A stretch of 64,000 bases of DNA from Patulibacter defluvii (GTDB lineage: Bacteria; Actinomycetota; Thermoleophilia; Solirubrobacterales; Solirubrobacteraceae), in NCBI RefSeq assembly GCF_034096925.1, contig NZ_JAWZSQ010000002.1, positions 62,001 to 126,000 on the forward strand, written 5' to 3'. A program made the position numbers and the translations under genes. The notes below the pieces were generated by a model. The model saw only the letters and a list, made by a program, of their open reading frames with translations. It made no database searches and had not been told where the DNA came from. Positions 34,495 to 44,714 of the stretch are shown here, one piece after another; the first letter of the stretch is position 1; the number at the start of each line of letters is the position of its first letter.

Positions 34495-35736
34495 ATGAGC
34501 CGCATCGCACGAGACGCGACCGCAGAGCAGGGCGACGCGATCACCCTCTCGATGGCGCGGGAGCGGATCTTCCACCCGCCCGCGGCGCTCGAGCAGCTGC
34601 TGTGCAACGGCGAGTCGCTCCACCGCCTGCGCTTCAAGGGCGGCGAGGTCGGCTGGCTGGTGACGGGCTACGACGCCGCCCGGTCGGTGCTGAAGGACCC
34701 GCGCTTCTCGCTGCGGGAGATCCCGCCGCTGCACACCGTCGAGCCGTCGAAGCACGACGCCGTGATCGCGATGATGCGCGAGGAGGGGCTGCTGCGCGGC
34801 GACATGCTGACGATGGACCCGCCGGAGCACACCCGCTTCCGGCACGCGATCAACCCGCGCTTCGCGCTCCGCAGCGTCGAGCTCTTCGAGGACCGGGTGC
34901 AGGAGATCGTCGGTCGCTGCCTCGACGACGTCGCGGCCGCCGGCCGGCCCGCCGACCTGGTCCGGACCTTCGCCGCCCCGATCTCGTTCCGCAGCCAGTG
35001 CGCGCTGCTCGGGGTGCCCGAGGACGACATCCCGATGCTGGAGCTGATCGGCGAGACCAACCGCAACCCGACGCTCAGCGCCGACGAGGTGATCGCCGCC
35101 ACCCGCCAGTTCCGCGACTACCTGATCGAGGTCGTGGCCCGCAAGCGCCGCGAGCCGGGCGACGACCTGATCAGCGACATCATCGAGGGCGGCACGCTCG
35201 ACGACGAGGAGATCGTCGGCCTGCTGGTGCTGCTGTTCGTGGCTGGGGTCGAGACCACCGAGTCGATGATCTCGACCGGCGTCTTCGCGCTCCTCACCCA
35301 CCCCGACCAGCTGGCCCTGCTGCGCAGCGACCCGACGCTGATGAAGCCGGCGGTCGAGGAGCTGATGCGCTACCTGACCGTCTTCAACGTCGGCGCGCTG
35401 ACCCGCACCGCGACCGACGACGTCGAGCTCGACGGGGTGACGATCGAGCGGGGCTCGTGGGTCTCGGTCTCGCTGCTCGGCGCCAACCGCGACGGCGAGC
35501 GGTTCCCGCGTCCCGACGAGCTGGACCTGCGGCGCGGGGGCAAGGGCCAGATCGGCTTCGGCCACGGCGTCCACGTCTGCAGCGGCCAGCACCTGGCGCG
35601 GCTGGAGCTGCGGGTCGGCCTCTCGCGGCTGTTCGAGCGCTTCCCCGAGCTGGCGCTGGCGCCCGGCGAGGACCCGCTCTTCTCGGGCGAGGGCGAGGTC
35701 ACGTTCGCCGTCAAGCGACTGCCGGTGACCTGGTGA
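34495..35736 (+). CDS. Cytochrome P450 (first of four)
   Basis: The 413-aa soluble bacterial-type P450 has the I-helix motif LLFVAGVETTES (oxygen activation), the K-helix ExxR motif in EELMR and the heme loop FGHGVHVCSGQHLARLE with proximal Cys362. It has no membrane anchor or fused reductase. It heads the long + strand run to 50217. It is the most divergent of the first three paralogues. With rhamnosidases, sugar importer and formaldehyde dehydrogenase in the same regulon, a sugar or aglycone O-demethylation is a reasonable hypothesis. Ferredoxin partners are not encoded in the window. Confidence 0.93.
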   Translation: MSRIARDATAEQGDAITLSMARERIFHPPAALEQLLCNGESLHRLRFKGGEVGWLVTGYDAARSVLKDPRFSLREIPPLHTVEPSKHDAVIAMMREEGLLRGDMLTMDPPEHTRFRHAINPRFALRSVELFEDRVQEIVGRCLDDVAAAGRPADLVRTFAAPISFRSQCALLGVPEDDIPMLELIGETNRNPTLSADEVIAATRQFRDYLIEVVARKRREPGDDLISDIIEGGTLDDEEIVGLLVLLFVAGVETTESMISTGVFALLTHPDQLALLRSDPTLMKPAVEELMRYLTVFNVGALTRTATDDVELDGVTIERGSWVSVSLLGANRDGERFPRPDELDLRRGGKGQIGFGHGVHVCSGQHLARLELRVGLSRLFERFPELALAPGEDPLFSGEGEVTFAVKRLPVTW

Positions 35737-35765
35737 CGGCGAGCGAGGACGGAGAGAGGACCGCC

Positions 35766-37004
35766 ATGGAGTGCAAGTGGGCAGCGGCCGCGACGACCCC
35801 GGTCGACCACCCGACCGAGCGCGTCGCCGTGCTCGATCCGCCGCCGGGCCTGCGAGCGCTGGCCGAGCGGGCGCCGATCTCGCGGCTGCGGTTCTCCGAC
35901 GGCCGCGCCGGCTGGCTGGTGACCAGCCACGCGCTGGCCCGCACGCTGATGGTCGACAACCGCTTCCGGGTCGACCCGGTCACGCTGCCGCTCGGCGATC
36001 CGGAGATGCTGGCCGAGGTCGACCGGATCGAGCAGAGCACGCCCGAGAGCCAGGGCGTGCTGATCATGCTCCACCCGCCGCAGCACACGCGGATCCGGCG
36101 CGCCGCGGCCAAGTACTTCACCGTCCGCGCCGTCCACGAGCAGGAGCAGGCGATCGAGCGGATCGTCGCCGACCGGCTCGACGCGATCGAGGCCGCCGGC
36201 GGCCCGATCGACCTGGTGACGGAGTTCGCGCTGCCGGTCTCGTCGTTCAGCATCTGCCAGCAGCTCGGTGTCTCGCCCGCCGACCGCGAGCGCTTCGAGC
36301 AGCCGAGCGCGATCCTCGCCGACCCGCACCTCGACGCCGAGCAGAAGCGGGCGGCGCTGGTCTCGTTCTACGACTACTGCCGCCAGGTGGTGGCCGAGAA
36401 GCGCGCGGCGCCGCAGGCCGACATCCTCAGCGACCTGGTCCAGCAGGGCGAGCTGAGCGAGGACGAGATCGTCGGCCTCGCCCGCCAGCTGTTCGAGGCC
36501 GGGCACGAGACGACCGCCTCGCAGCTCTCGCTCGGGGTGATCGCGCTGCTCGCCGACCGCTCCCGCTGGGAGGCGCTGCGCGCCGACCCGTCGCTGGTCG
36601 GCAACGCGGTCGAGGAGCTGCTCCGCTACCTGTCGATCCTGCAGCTGGGCAGCTTCGCGCGGACCGCCGACGAGGACGTCGATCTGGGCGACGTGGTGAT
36701 CCGGAAGGGGGAGACGGTCGTCGTCTCGATCCCGGTCGTCAACCGCGATCCCGAGAAGTTCCCCGACCCCGAGCAGCTCGACCTCGGCCGCAACGCCGCC
36801 GGTCACCTGGCCTTCGGCCACGGCCGCCACATGTGCATCGGCCAGCACCTCGCCCGGCTGGAGCTGAAGCTCGCGCTGCGCGGGCTGCTCGAGCGGTTCC
36901 CGACCCTCGACCTCGCCGTGCCGCTGGAGCAGATCCGCTTCTTCGGCGGCGAGCACCAGATGTACGGCGTCGAGTCGCTGCCGGTCACCTGGCGGGAACG
37001 ATGA
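35766..37004 (+). CDS. Cytochrome P450 (second)
   Basis: The 412-aa P450 has I-helix LFEAGHETTAS, ExxR in EELLR and heme loop FGHGRHMCIGQHLARLE with Cys357. ATG 35766 has GGAGAGAGGA upstream; the open frame extends further upstream only by chance. It is strikingly similar in layout to the P450 at 49006-50217 (shared LPLGD, ERIEQ, DRERFE, SGSIC/SFSIC-type blocks), so the two are recent paralogues bracketing the sugar genes. Its stop overlaps the start of the GH106-like gene by ATGA. Confidence 0.93.
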   Translation: MECKWAAAATTPVDHPTERVAVLDPPPGLRALAERAPISRLRFSDGRAGWLVTSHALARTLMVDNRFRVDPVTLPLGDPEMLAEVDRIEQSTPESQGVLIMLHPPQHTRIRRAAAKYFTVRAVHEQEQAIERIVADRLDAIEAAGGPIDLVTEFALPVSSFSICQQLGVSPADRERFEQPSAILADPHLDAEQKRAALVSFYDYCRQVVAEKRAAPQADILSDLVQQGELSEDEIVGLARQLFEAGHETTASQLSLGVIALLADRSRWEALRADPSLVGNAVEELLRYLSILQLGSFARTADEDVDLGDVVIRKGETVVVSIPVVNRDPEKFPDPEQLDLGRNAAGHLAFGHGRHMCIGQHLARLELKLALRGLLERFPTLDLAVPLEQIRFFGGEHQMYGVESLPVTWRER

Positions 37005-40000
37005 CGCCGCTGCTGGAGCGCTTCCAGGCGCCCGACCGCCGCTTCTTCCCGACCCCGATCTGGTGGTGGAGCGGCGAGCGGCTGGACCCGGCCCGGCTGC
37101 GCTGGCAGATGGAGCGGCTGGCGGCCGGCGGGGCGCTGAACCTGGTCGTGATGAACCTGCTCCCGACCGTGCCGGAGATGGGCAAGACCCGCGACGACCC
37201 GGCGCTCTTCTCCGACCGCTGGTGGGAGATCTTCACGGGCGTCTGCCGCGACGCCGAGGAGCTGGGCGTCTCGCTCTGGCTCTACGACCAGATCGGCCAC
37301 GGCGGCGCCAACCTGCTCGGCGAGGTGATCGCCGAGGACCCGGGCGCGACCGGGCTGGTGCTGGAGCGGGTGGTCGTCGACGTCGACGGACGCGGCACCG
37401 TCGCCTGCCCGCCGGCCGGCGCGGTGGTCGCGGCGGCCTTCGTGGATCGCGACGGCCGCGTCCGCGCGGTCGAGCCGGACGAGCGCGGCGCGTCGGCCGA
37501 GGGCGACGGCCGGCTGATGCTCTTCTACACGGTGCCACGCGGCCTCGACTTCCTCTCGCGACCGGCCTGCGAGCAGCTGATCCGGGTCGCCTTCGCGGGC
37601 TTCGAGCAGCGGGTGCCGGAGTACCTGGGGAGCGTGATCGTCGGCTCGTTCCAGGACGAGCTGCCGCCGATCCAGAACTGGTCGCCGGCCTTCCCCGAGC
37701 GCTTCCGCGCGATCGCCGGCTACGACCTGATCCCGCGGCTGGCCGAGCTGTGGGAGGACCTGGCGCCCGACAGCGGCCGGGTCCGGCGCGACTTCCACCA
37801 CGTGCGCGGGAAGCTGGCCGAGGAGGCCTTCTTCGTGCCGCTCCACGAATGGCACGAGCAGCACCGGATGCTGTCGGCGTTCGACCAGGACTACGGCGCC
37901 CGGGACGGCGACCCGGCCGGGTCGAGCCGGCTCTACGGCGACTACCTGCGGACCCACCGCTGGTTCAGCGTGCCCGGTTCCGACCACCACGGCGACGCCA
38001 AGCTGCACTCGTCGATGGCCCACGCCTACGGCCACGAGCGGGTCTGGATCGAGTCGTTCCACTCCAGCGGCTGGGGCGGCACGCTGGAGGAGACCTTCGA
38101 CTGGCTGCTGCCGTGGCTGGGCGCGGGGGCCAACCTCTACGACCCCCACGCCACCTACTACTCGACTCACCACGGCTGGTGGGAGTGGGCGCCGCCGGCG
38201 ACCGACTGGCGCCAGCCCTACTGGCCCCACCACCTGCAGTTCGCGCGCGCCGTCGCCCGTCTCTGCAGCGTCCTCTCCTGGGGCACCCACGACTGCGACG
38301 TCGCCGTGCTCTTCCCGGCGGCGACCGCGCAGGCGGCGCTGACCCCGGACGGGACGGTGCTGGCGGAGGGCGAGGCGGCCTGCGCGGTCTACCACCGGAT
38401 CAGCGGCCGGATGACCTGGTTCGACACCGCCCCCGGCGTGCTCGACCAGCTCGGGCGCGACTTCGACGTGCTCGACGACGACAGCGTCGCCGGCGCCGAG
38501 GTCGTCGCGGGGACGCTCGCCCACCACGGCGAGCGCTACCGGACCCTGATCCTGCCGGCCTGCGTCGTGCTCGAGGAGGCGACCGCCCGCCGGCTGGTCG
38601 AGTTCGTCGACGGCGGCGGCGACCTGATCGCCGTCGGCCCGCTGCCGGCGTCGGCGGCGGGGGCGCGCGAGGACGACGCGCCGGTCACGGAGCTGCGGCG
38701 GCGGTTCGACCGCGGCGACGCCCGCCGGGTCGAGCGGGCCGAGGATCTGGCCACCGCGCTCGCCGACGCCCCGGCCACGGTCCGCGCCGACGTCCCGACC
38801 CTCTGCCGCCGCGCCGGCGACGAGCTGGTGCTGTTCGTCCCCGCCGTCTTCCCGCGGGCGAGCGTGGTCGGGAAGGCGAAGGAGGACCCCGACCCGGTCT
38901 TCGACTGGCTGGCGGTCGACATCGACTTCGCGCCCGACCGCTGGGCCCGCGAGCGGGACATCGTCGTTACCGGCGTCCGCGGCGCGCCGCAGCTGTGGGA
39001 GCCGTTCTCCGGCCGCCGCCGCCCGCTGGCCGCCGAGCCGACCGCCGACGGGGTCCGGGTGCGGGTGCCGTTCGACGACGGTCCGGCCGCGCTGCTGGTC
39101 TGGGGCCGCGACGACGAGCTGCCCGCCGAGCCGGCCGCGCTCGGCGCGCCGGCGGTCCTCGACGGGCCCTGGGAGGTCGAGCTGGAGGCGACGCTCGAGG
39201 ACCAGTGGGGCGACCTCGACGCGCCGCCGGCCGAGCTGCCGATCGAGGCCTGGAGCTTCGAGCACGAGCAGGACGGCGAGTGGGTCCCCGCCCACGCGAC
39301 CTTCGGCGCCCGCGCCCGCTGGACCGGCCCGGCCGCCCCCGACGCGCTGCCCGCGCCCGGCACCGAGCCGCACGACGGTTGGCGGGACGCGGTCTGGTCG
39401 CCCTCGCGCGGGATCCGCAAGGACCCGATCCACCGCCACTCGCTCGGCCCCAGCGGCCGCGTGCCGGAGGAGTTCCTGCGCTTCGGCCCGGTCGAGCGCG
39501 GCCAGGCGGTCCACGTGAGGACCGTCGTCCACGCCGCGACCGCCGGCGAGACGACGTTGGTGATCGGCGGCGTGGCGAGCAAGCGGGCGTGGCTCGACGG
39601 CCGGCCGCTGGAGCTGGTCGACGAGGGCTACCTGGCCCACGCCCGGATCGCCGTCGCCGCCGGTCCGACGCCGCTCGACCTGCGGCTGACGGCCGACGAG
39701 ACGCTCGACCTGCGGGCCAGCTTCGGCTTCGTCGCCGACGTCGCCGGTTCGCTGACCCCCGACTGGATCCGGGTCGCCGGCCCGGCCCGGGCGCGCTCGG
39801 TCGTCGCCTTCGGCCGCACGATCGAGCTGGACGAGGACGCCGTCGCGGCGACCGCCCTGATCGGCGGCAGCGGCCCCTGCCGGGTGCTGCTCGACGGCCG
39901 CGAGCTGGGCCGCCACGCCGGCTACAAGGCGGAGATCGAGGGCCCGCGCGACGAGCTGGCCTACTACGACCTCGGCGGCCTGACCGCCGGCCGCCACGAG

Positions 40001-40957
40001 CTGCGGATCGAGGTCGACGACGTCGGCCACGTCAGCCCGGCCGCCCAGGCCGACCTGGTCGTCACCACCGCGAGCGGCGAGCTGCGGCTGCACAGCGACC
40101 GCGGCTGGCGCGGCGAGCGCGACGGCGTGCCCGTCCCGCTCGAGGTCCGGCGCGCGCCGGCCGGCCTGATCAGCGCCCGCGACGGCCACTACGTGCAGTC
40201 GGGCGACCTCGCCCACACCCATCTCTGGAAGCGGCCTCACCCGCTGCCGGAGGCGGTCTGGCTGGAGCCGGACCGCGCCGGAGCCGACGCCGGCCTGGCG
40301 ATCGACGCGCGGATCGCGGCCCAGAGCCCGACCCAGCGCCTGCGCCTGACCGCGCCGCCCGGCGCGCGGCGGATCGCGGTCGCGCCGGCGGCCGGCTGCC
40401 GACTGCTGGGCCTGCGGGTCGACGGAGACCCGGTCGCGCTCGGCCCGGCCGCCCCCGGGGCGCCGGCGCTGATCGAGCTGCCCGACGGCGACCGTGGTCC
40501 GCGGCCCGTCGAGCTGGCGATCGCGCCGGCCCCCGGGCTGTGCGGCGGCGGCGTGCTGGCCGCCCCGATCCGGTTCGCGACCGGCCCCGGACGGGTCGAG
40601 CTGGGCGACTGGCAGCAGCAGGGGCTGACCAGCCACAGCGGCGGCGTCCGCTACCGGCGGACGCTCGCCGACGACGTCGCGGCCGGCCCGATGGAGCTCG
40701 ACCTGGGGCGCGTGCGCGGGACCGCCGAGCTGCTCGTCGACGGCGAGCGGGTGGGCGTCCGCGTCTGCTCGCCCTACCGCTTCGCGTTCGCGGCCGGGCC
40801 CGGCTCGACCCTGGAGATCCTGGTCCTGAACACGCTGGGGCCGCACCTCGACGCGGTCAGCCCCAGCCACTACGTCCTCGCCGGCCAGACGCGATCGGGG
40901 CTGCTCGGCCCCGTGACCCTGGCGACCGGCGGGGCGGCCCGCGAGGAGGCGGAATGA
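37001..40957 (+). CDS. Large GH106-like glycoside hydrolase
   Basis: The 1318-aa protein starts LLERFQAPDRRFFPTPIWWWSGERLDPARLRWQMERL, with an N-terminal barrel resembling GH106 alpha-L-rhamnosidases. Active-site-like blocks follow (GSFQDELPPIQNW, VWIESFHSSGWGG, GANLYDPHATYYS). The C-terminal half contains beta-sandwich, GH2-like sugar-binding regions (about 730-900 and 1180-1318). There is no signal peptide, so it would act on imported oligosaccharide or glycoside. ATG 37001 overlaps the P450 stop, and the gene overlaps the following isomerase by 4 bp. Family placement is by recall of motifs; rhamnosidase activity is supported by the GH78 and rhamnose isomerase genes in the regulon but not proven. 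Confidence 0.75.
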   Translation: MTPLLERFQAPDRRFFPTPIWWWSGERLDPARLRWQMERLAAGGALNLVVMNLLPTVPEMGKTRDDPALFSDRWWEIFTGVCRDAEELGVSLWLYDQIGHGGANLLGEVIAEDPGATGLVLERVVVDVDGRGTVACPPAGAVVAAAFVDRDGRVRAVEPDERGASAEGDGRLMLFYTVPRGLDFLSRPACEQLIRVAFAGFEQRVPEYLGSVIVGSFQDELPPIQNWSPAFPERFRAIAGYDLIPRLAELWEDLAPDSGRVRRDFHHVRGKLAEEAFFVPLHEWHEQHRMLSAFDQDYGARDGDPAGSSRLYGDYLRTHRWFSVPGSDHHGDAKLHSSMAHAYGHERVWIESFHSSGWGGTLEETFDWLLPWLGAGANLYDPHATYYSTHHGWWEWAPPATDWRQPYWPHHLQFARAVARLCSVLSWGTHDCDVAVLFPAATAQAALTPDGTVLAEGEAACAVYHRISGRMTWFDTAPGVLDQLGRDFDVLDDDSVAGAEVVAGTLAHHGERYRTLILPACVVLEEATARRLVEFVDGGGDLIAVGPLPASAAGAREDDAPVTELRRRFDRGDARRVERAEDLATALADAPATVRADVPTLCRRAGDELVLFVPAVFPRASVVGKAKEDPDPVFDWLAVDIDFAPDRWARERDIVVTGVRGAPQLWEPFSGRRRPLAAEPTADGVRVRVPFDDGPAALLVWGRDDELPAEPAALGAPAVLDGPWEVELEATLEDQWGDLDAPPAELPIEAWSFEHEQDGEWVPAHATFGARARWTGPAAPDALPAPGTEPHDGWRDAVWSPSRGIRKDPIHRHSLGPSGRVPEEFLRFGPVERGQAVHVRTVVHAATAGETTLVIGGVASKRAWLDGRPLELVDEGYLAHARIAVAAGPTPLDLRLTADETLDLRASFGFVADVAGSLTPDWIRVAGPARARSVVAFGRTIELDEDAVAATALIGGSGPCRVLLDGRELGRHAGYKAEIEGPRDELAYYDLGGLTAGRHELRIEVDDVGHVSPAAQADLVVTTASGELRLHSDRGWRGERDGVPVPLEVRRAPAGLISARDGHYVQSGDLAHTHLWKRPHPLPEAVWLEPDRAGADAGLAIDARIAAQSPTQRLRLTAPPGARRIAVAPAAGCRLLGLRVDGDPVALGPAAPGAPALIELPDGDRGPRPVELAIAPAPGLCGGGVLAAPIRFATGPGRVELGDWQQQGLTSHSGGVRYRRTLADDVAAGPMELDLGRVRGTAELLVDGERVGVRVCSPYRFAFAAGPGSTLEILVLNTLGPHLDAVSPSHYVLAGQTRSGLLGPVTLATGGAAREEAE

Positions 40958-42390
40958 GCGTGAGGTCGCAGCCGGCGAAGGTCGGCGTCTTCGGGATCGG
41001 CCTGGCGGCCTACTGGCCCCAGTTCGCGGGGCTCCGCGAGCGCTGCGAGGGCTACCAGCGGCGGGTCGAGGAGCGCGTCCGCCAGCTCGGCGCCGAGGTC
41101 GTCTCGGCCGGGCTGGTCGACGACGCGCCGGGCGCCCGCGCCGCCGGCGACGCCTTCGCCGCGGCCGGGGTCGACCTGGTGATCTGCCACGCGGTCACCT
41201 ACGCGACCTCGTCGCAGGTGATCCCGACCCTCCAGCGGGCCGGGGTGCCGGTGCTGCTGGCCGGGCTCCAGCCGACGCCGAGCCTCGACTACGAGAACAC
41301 CGGCACCGCCGAGTGGCTGGCCAACTGCGCCGCCTGCTGCGTGCCGGAGATCGCCGGCGCCTGCGTCCGCTGCCGGATCCCGTACGACACGGTCGCGGGC
41401 ACGATCGACGGCGACGACCGGGCCTGGGACAAGATCGGCTCGTGGGTGCGGGCGGCCGGCGTGGTCCGCTCGCTGCGCAACGCGCGGCTGGGATTCATGG
41501 GCCACGTCTACGCCGGCATGCTCGACATGTACTCGGACTTCACGGCCTTCCACGCCGACCTCGGAGCCCACGTCGAGGTGCTGGAGATCGACGACCTGGC
41601 GACCCGCGTCGCCGCCGCCGAGCCGGCCGAGGTCGCGGCCAAGCTGGAGCAGATCCGGGCCGGCTTCGACTGGGCCGACCCGTCGTCGGACCCGATCGCG
41701 GCGCCGATCGACGACGACGCGCTCGACTGGAGCGCGCGGGTGGCGGTCGGGCTCGACCGGCTGGTGGCCGACTTCGACCTCGACGCGCTGACCTACTACT
41801 ACCGCGGCGTCGGGGGCAACGAGGCCGAGCGGCTGGGAGCCGGCGTGATCGTCGGCAACTCGCTGCTGACCGCGCGCGGGATCCCGACCGCCGGCGAGGG
41901 CGACCTGAAGACCAACGTCGCCCAGCTGCTGCTCGACCGGCTCGGCGCCGGCGGCTCGTACACCGAGTTCTACGCGCTCGACTTCGACGAGCAGTTCACG
42001 CTGATGGGCCACGACGGCCCGGCGCACGTCGCGATCGCCGAGGGACGGCCGACGCTGCGCAATCTCAAGCTGTACCACGGCAAGCGGGGCAGCGGGCTCT
42101 CGGTCGAGTGCCGCGTGCGCTACGGGCCGATCACGATCGTCGGCTGCACGCAGACGGCCGACGGCCGCCTGAAGCTGCTGGTCGCGGAGGGGGAGTCGGT
42201 GCCCGGCGCCACCTTCCGGATCGGCAACACCAACTCGCGGCTGCGGTTCTCGCGGCCGCCGGCCGAGTTCTTCGAGGCCTGGTGCGCGGAGGGACCGACG
42301 CACCACGTCGCGCTCGGCGTCGGCCACCGGGCGCAGGACGTCCGGCGGATCGCCCAGCTGCTCGACCTGCCGTGCACGGAAGTTCGATGA
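40954..42390 (+). CDS. L-arabinose/L-fucose isomerase-family protein
   Basis: The 478-aa protein resembles AraA/FucI-type isomerases: a Rossmann-like N-domain (KVGVFGIGLAAYWPQF), a central region with AGLQPTPSLDYENTGTAEW, and a C-terminal metal region with GEGDLKTNVAQLLLDRL, YALDFDEQFTLMGHDGPAHVAI and the CTQTADGRLKLLVAEG beta domain. In the family, two Glu and two His bind Mn2+ for aldose-ketose interconversion. It is translationally coupled to the GH106-like gene (ATGA overlap). A sugar released by that hydrolase is the likely substrate; a deoxy or methylated sugar is possible. Confidence 0.85.
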   Translation: MSVRSQPAKVGVFGIGLAAYWPQFAGLRERCEGYQRRVEERVRQLGAEVVSAGLVDDAPGARAAGDAFAAAGVDLVICHAVTYATSSQVIPTLQRAGVPVLLAGLQPTPSLDYENTGTAEWLANCAACCVPEIAGACVRCRIPYDTVAGTIDGDDRAWDKIGSWVRAAGVVRSLRNARLGFMGHVYAGMLDMYSDFTAFHADLGAHVEVLEIDDLATRVAAAEPAEVAAKLEQIRAGFDWADPSSDPIAAPIDDDALDWSARVAVGLDRLVADFDLDALTYYYRGVGGNEAERLGAGVIVGNSLLTARGIPTAGEGDLKTNVAQLLLDRLGAGGSYTEFYALDFDEQFTLMGHDGPAHVAIAEGRPTLRNLKLYHGKRGSGLSVECRVRYGPITIVGCTQTADGRLKLLVAEGESVPGATFRIGNTNSRLRFSRPPAEFFEAWCAEGPTHHVALGVGHRAQDVRRIAQLLDLPCTEVR

Positions 42391-42415
42391 GGGTCACCCG
42401 AATGGAGGAGAGGAC

Positions 42416-43744
42416 ATGAGGACCTGGCTGAAGTGGGTCTGCACATTGGCGCTCGTCGGCGCACTCGGCGTCTTCGCGAGCGGCTGCGGAGGGTCGAACG
42501 ACGACAAGGGCGGCGGCGGTGGCGGCGGGTCGGCCGGCCCGCCGAGCCCGGCGTCCGTCAAGGGCAAGATCGTCGTCTGGGACGTCTTCTACAAGTCGTT
42601 CCCGAGCTACACGAAGGCGGTTCCGCAGCTCGACGCGGCGTTCAAGCGCAAGTACCCGAACGTCGAGGTCGAGCACGTCGCGCAGCCGCTCGGCGAGTAC
42701 TCGGCGCTGCAGCAGGCGGCGTTCACCGGCCGCCAGGGACCCGACGTGATGATGATGCCGAACGCCGGCAGCCTGCGGCAGTTCCAGAAGGGCCTTGAGG
42801 AGCTGAACGACCGGATCACGCCGGAGATGCAGCAGCAGCTGAGCGGCTGGGAGACGGTCACCCCGGGCTACGCGGTCGAGGGCCCGCACTACGGCGTGCC
42901 GATCGCCCAGACCGACTTCATGTTCTATTACAACAAGAAGCTCTTCCGGAAGGCCGGCCTGCCCGCCGACTTCCAGCCGAAGAGCTGGGAGGAGCTGCGC
43001 GACGCGGGCCTGAAGCTGAAGGCGGCCGGCGTCCAGCCGTTCACCGGCGGCAACAAGGAGGGCTACGAGTCGCAGTGGTGGTGGCACATGGCGTGGCCCA
43101 CCTTCAACACCAAGGAGCAGGCGGTCGCGCTGGCCGAGGGCAAGCTGCCCTTCACCGATCCGGCCGTCGCCCGGACCTTCGGGCCCGAGGAGATGATGCA
43201 GAAGGCCGGGCTGTTCGAGAAGGACCGCTTCACCACCCCGTTCTTCAACGACGGCTACCTGCGCTTCGCCGACGGCAAGGGCGCGATGGTCCTCGGCGGC
43301 TCGACCAACACCGCCTACTGGGGCGACTTCAACAAGGCGCTGGGCGAGGAGAACGTCGGCATGTTCCTGCCGCCGGGCAGCAAGTACGTCTCGATGCAGG
43401 CCGAGTGGGCCTGGTCGATCCCGAAGTTCGCCGAGAACAAGGACGCCGCCTGGGCGTACATCGACTTCATGGCGAGCAAGGAGGCGATCCTGATGCTCTT
43501 CGACCTGACCGGCGAGATCCCCAACCGCAAGGACGTGCCGCTGCCCGCGGACGCCCCGCCGCAGGCCCGCCAGATCCGCGACTGGTACCGCGACGAGCCG
43601 ACCTTCATCGCGACCGACGTGCTGGTTCCCAGCCAGGTCACGCAGACGATGAACACCGAGGCCAAGGAGTGGCTCCAGGGCCGGCGCTCGCTGGAGGACA
43701 TGCTGAAGTCGATCCAGGCGACGGCCGACAAGGTCAACCGGTAG
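42416..43744 (+). CDS. ABC sugar importer, substrate-binding lipoprotein
   Basis: The 442-aa protein has a lipoprotein signal peptide with lipobox ending in Cys24 (GVFASGC), then a Gly-rich tether and a family 1 extracellular solute-binding fold (VKGKIVVWDVFYKSFPSY ... YGVPIAQTDFMFYYNKKLFRKAGLP). It would be anchored outside the membrane and pass a sugar or oligosaccharide to the two permeases that follow. GGAGGAGAGG precedes ATG 42416. This is a standard carbohydrate uptake-1 set. Confidence 0.95.
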   Translation: MRTWLKWVCTLALVGALGVFASGCGGSNDDKGGGGGGGSAGPPSPASVKGKIVVWDVFYKSFPSYTKAVPQLDAAFKRKYPNVEVEHVAQPLGEYSALQQAAFTGRQGPDVMMMPNAGSLRQFQKGLEELNDRITPEMQQQLSGWETVTPGYAVEGPHYGVPIAQTDFMFYYNKKLFRKAGLPADFQPKSWEELRDAGLKLKAAGVQPFTGGNKEGYESQWWWHMAWPTFNTKEQAVALAEGKLPFTDPAVARTFGPEEMMQKAGLFEKDRFTTPFFNDGYLRFADGKGAMVLGGSTNTAYWGDFNKALGEENVGMFLPPGSKYVSMQAEWAWSIPKFAENKDAAWAYIDFMASKEAILMLFDLTGEIPNRKDVPLPADAPPQARQIRDWYRDEPTFIATDVLVPSQVTQTMNTEAKEWLQGRRSLEDMLKSIQATADKVNR

Positions 43745-43766
43745 ACGGACCCCGTCCACGGACCCG

Positions 43767-44714
43767 ATGACCGCTCCGGAAACCCCATCGATCGACGGGC
43801 CCGCGCCGCTGCGCGGGCCCGTCCGGGGCACCCGCCTGCGCCGCGTCGCCACCCGCGCGACCCCGCTGTTGCTGCTCGCGCCGGCGCTGGCGCTGCTGAT
43901 CTGGCTGATGGTGTTCCCGGCCGCCGAGGCCGTCCGCCTGGCCTTCACCGACTGGGACGGCTTCTCCGATCCGAAGTGGATCGGGCTCGACAACTTCAAG
44001 GACCTGGTCGGCGACGACCGCTTCACGCAGGCGCTGACCCACAACCTGATCATCATCGCGGTCCTGCCGATCTGGATCGCGGTCCCGTACAGCCTCGCCT
44101 GGGGCCTCCACCGCAAGATCTGGGGCTGGCGGTTCTTCCGCTTCGCCTTCTTCCTGCCGGTGGTCCTGTCGCCGGTGGTGATCGGCGTCTACTACGGGAT
44201 GTTCCTCGACCCCAACGGCCCCTTCAACGGGCTGCTGCGGACGATCGGGCTCGGCGGGCTGGCCCGCGAGTGGACCAACGACCCGGGGATCGCGCTGCCG
44301 GTGGTGATCGTGATCGTGATCTGGTGGACGCTCGGGATCGGGGTGCTGATCTTCCTCAGCGCGCTCTCGAACCTCGACGGCGAGCTGGAGGACGCGGCCC
44401 GCGTCGACGGCGCCTCGCGCTGGCAGATCCAGCGTCACGTGATCTTCTGGCAGATGCGCCCGGTGATCCAGTTCTGGGCGATCATCATCGTGATCCTGTC
44501 GTTCACGGCGTTCTTCCCGCTGATCTACACCCTGACCGAGGGTGGACCGGGATTCTCGACGGCGACCGTCGACTTCTACCTGTACCAAGAGGCGTTCGAC
44601 AACGGCAACCTCGGCTACGCCAGTGCCGTCGCGGTCGCGCTGGTGGTCGTGATCGGCGCCGTGTCCGGTCTCGCCGTGGCGCTGCTGCGGGGACGCAGGA
44701 AGGCGATCCGATGA
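43767..44714 (+). CDS. ABC sugar importer permease 1 (MalF/UgpA type)
   Basis: The 315-aa integral membrane protein has six helices and the EAA loop (ELEDAARVDGASRWQIQRHVIFWQM) that docks to the ATPase. It follows the binding protein by 22 bp and overlaps the second permease by ATGA. Confidence 0.95.
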   Translation: MTAPETPSIDGPAPLRGPVRGTRLRRVATRATPLLLLAPALALLIWLMVFPAAEAVRLAFTDWDGFSDPKWIGLDNFKDLVGDDRFTQALTHNLIIIAVLPIWIAVPYSLAWGLHRKIWGWRFFRFAFFLPVVLSPVVIGVYYGMFLDPNGPFNGLLRTIGLGGLAREWTNDPGIALPVVIVIVIWWTLGIGVLIFLSALSNLDGELEDAARVDGASRWQIQRHVIFWQMRPVIQFWAIIIVILSFTAFFPLIYTLTEGGPGFSTATVDFYLYQEAFDNGNLGYASAVAVALVVVIGAVSGLAVALLRGRRKAIR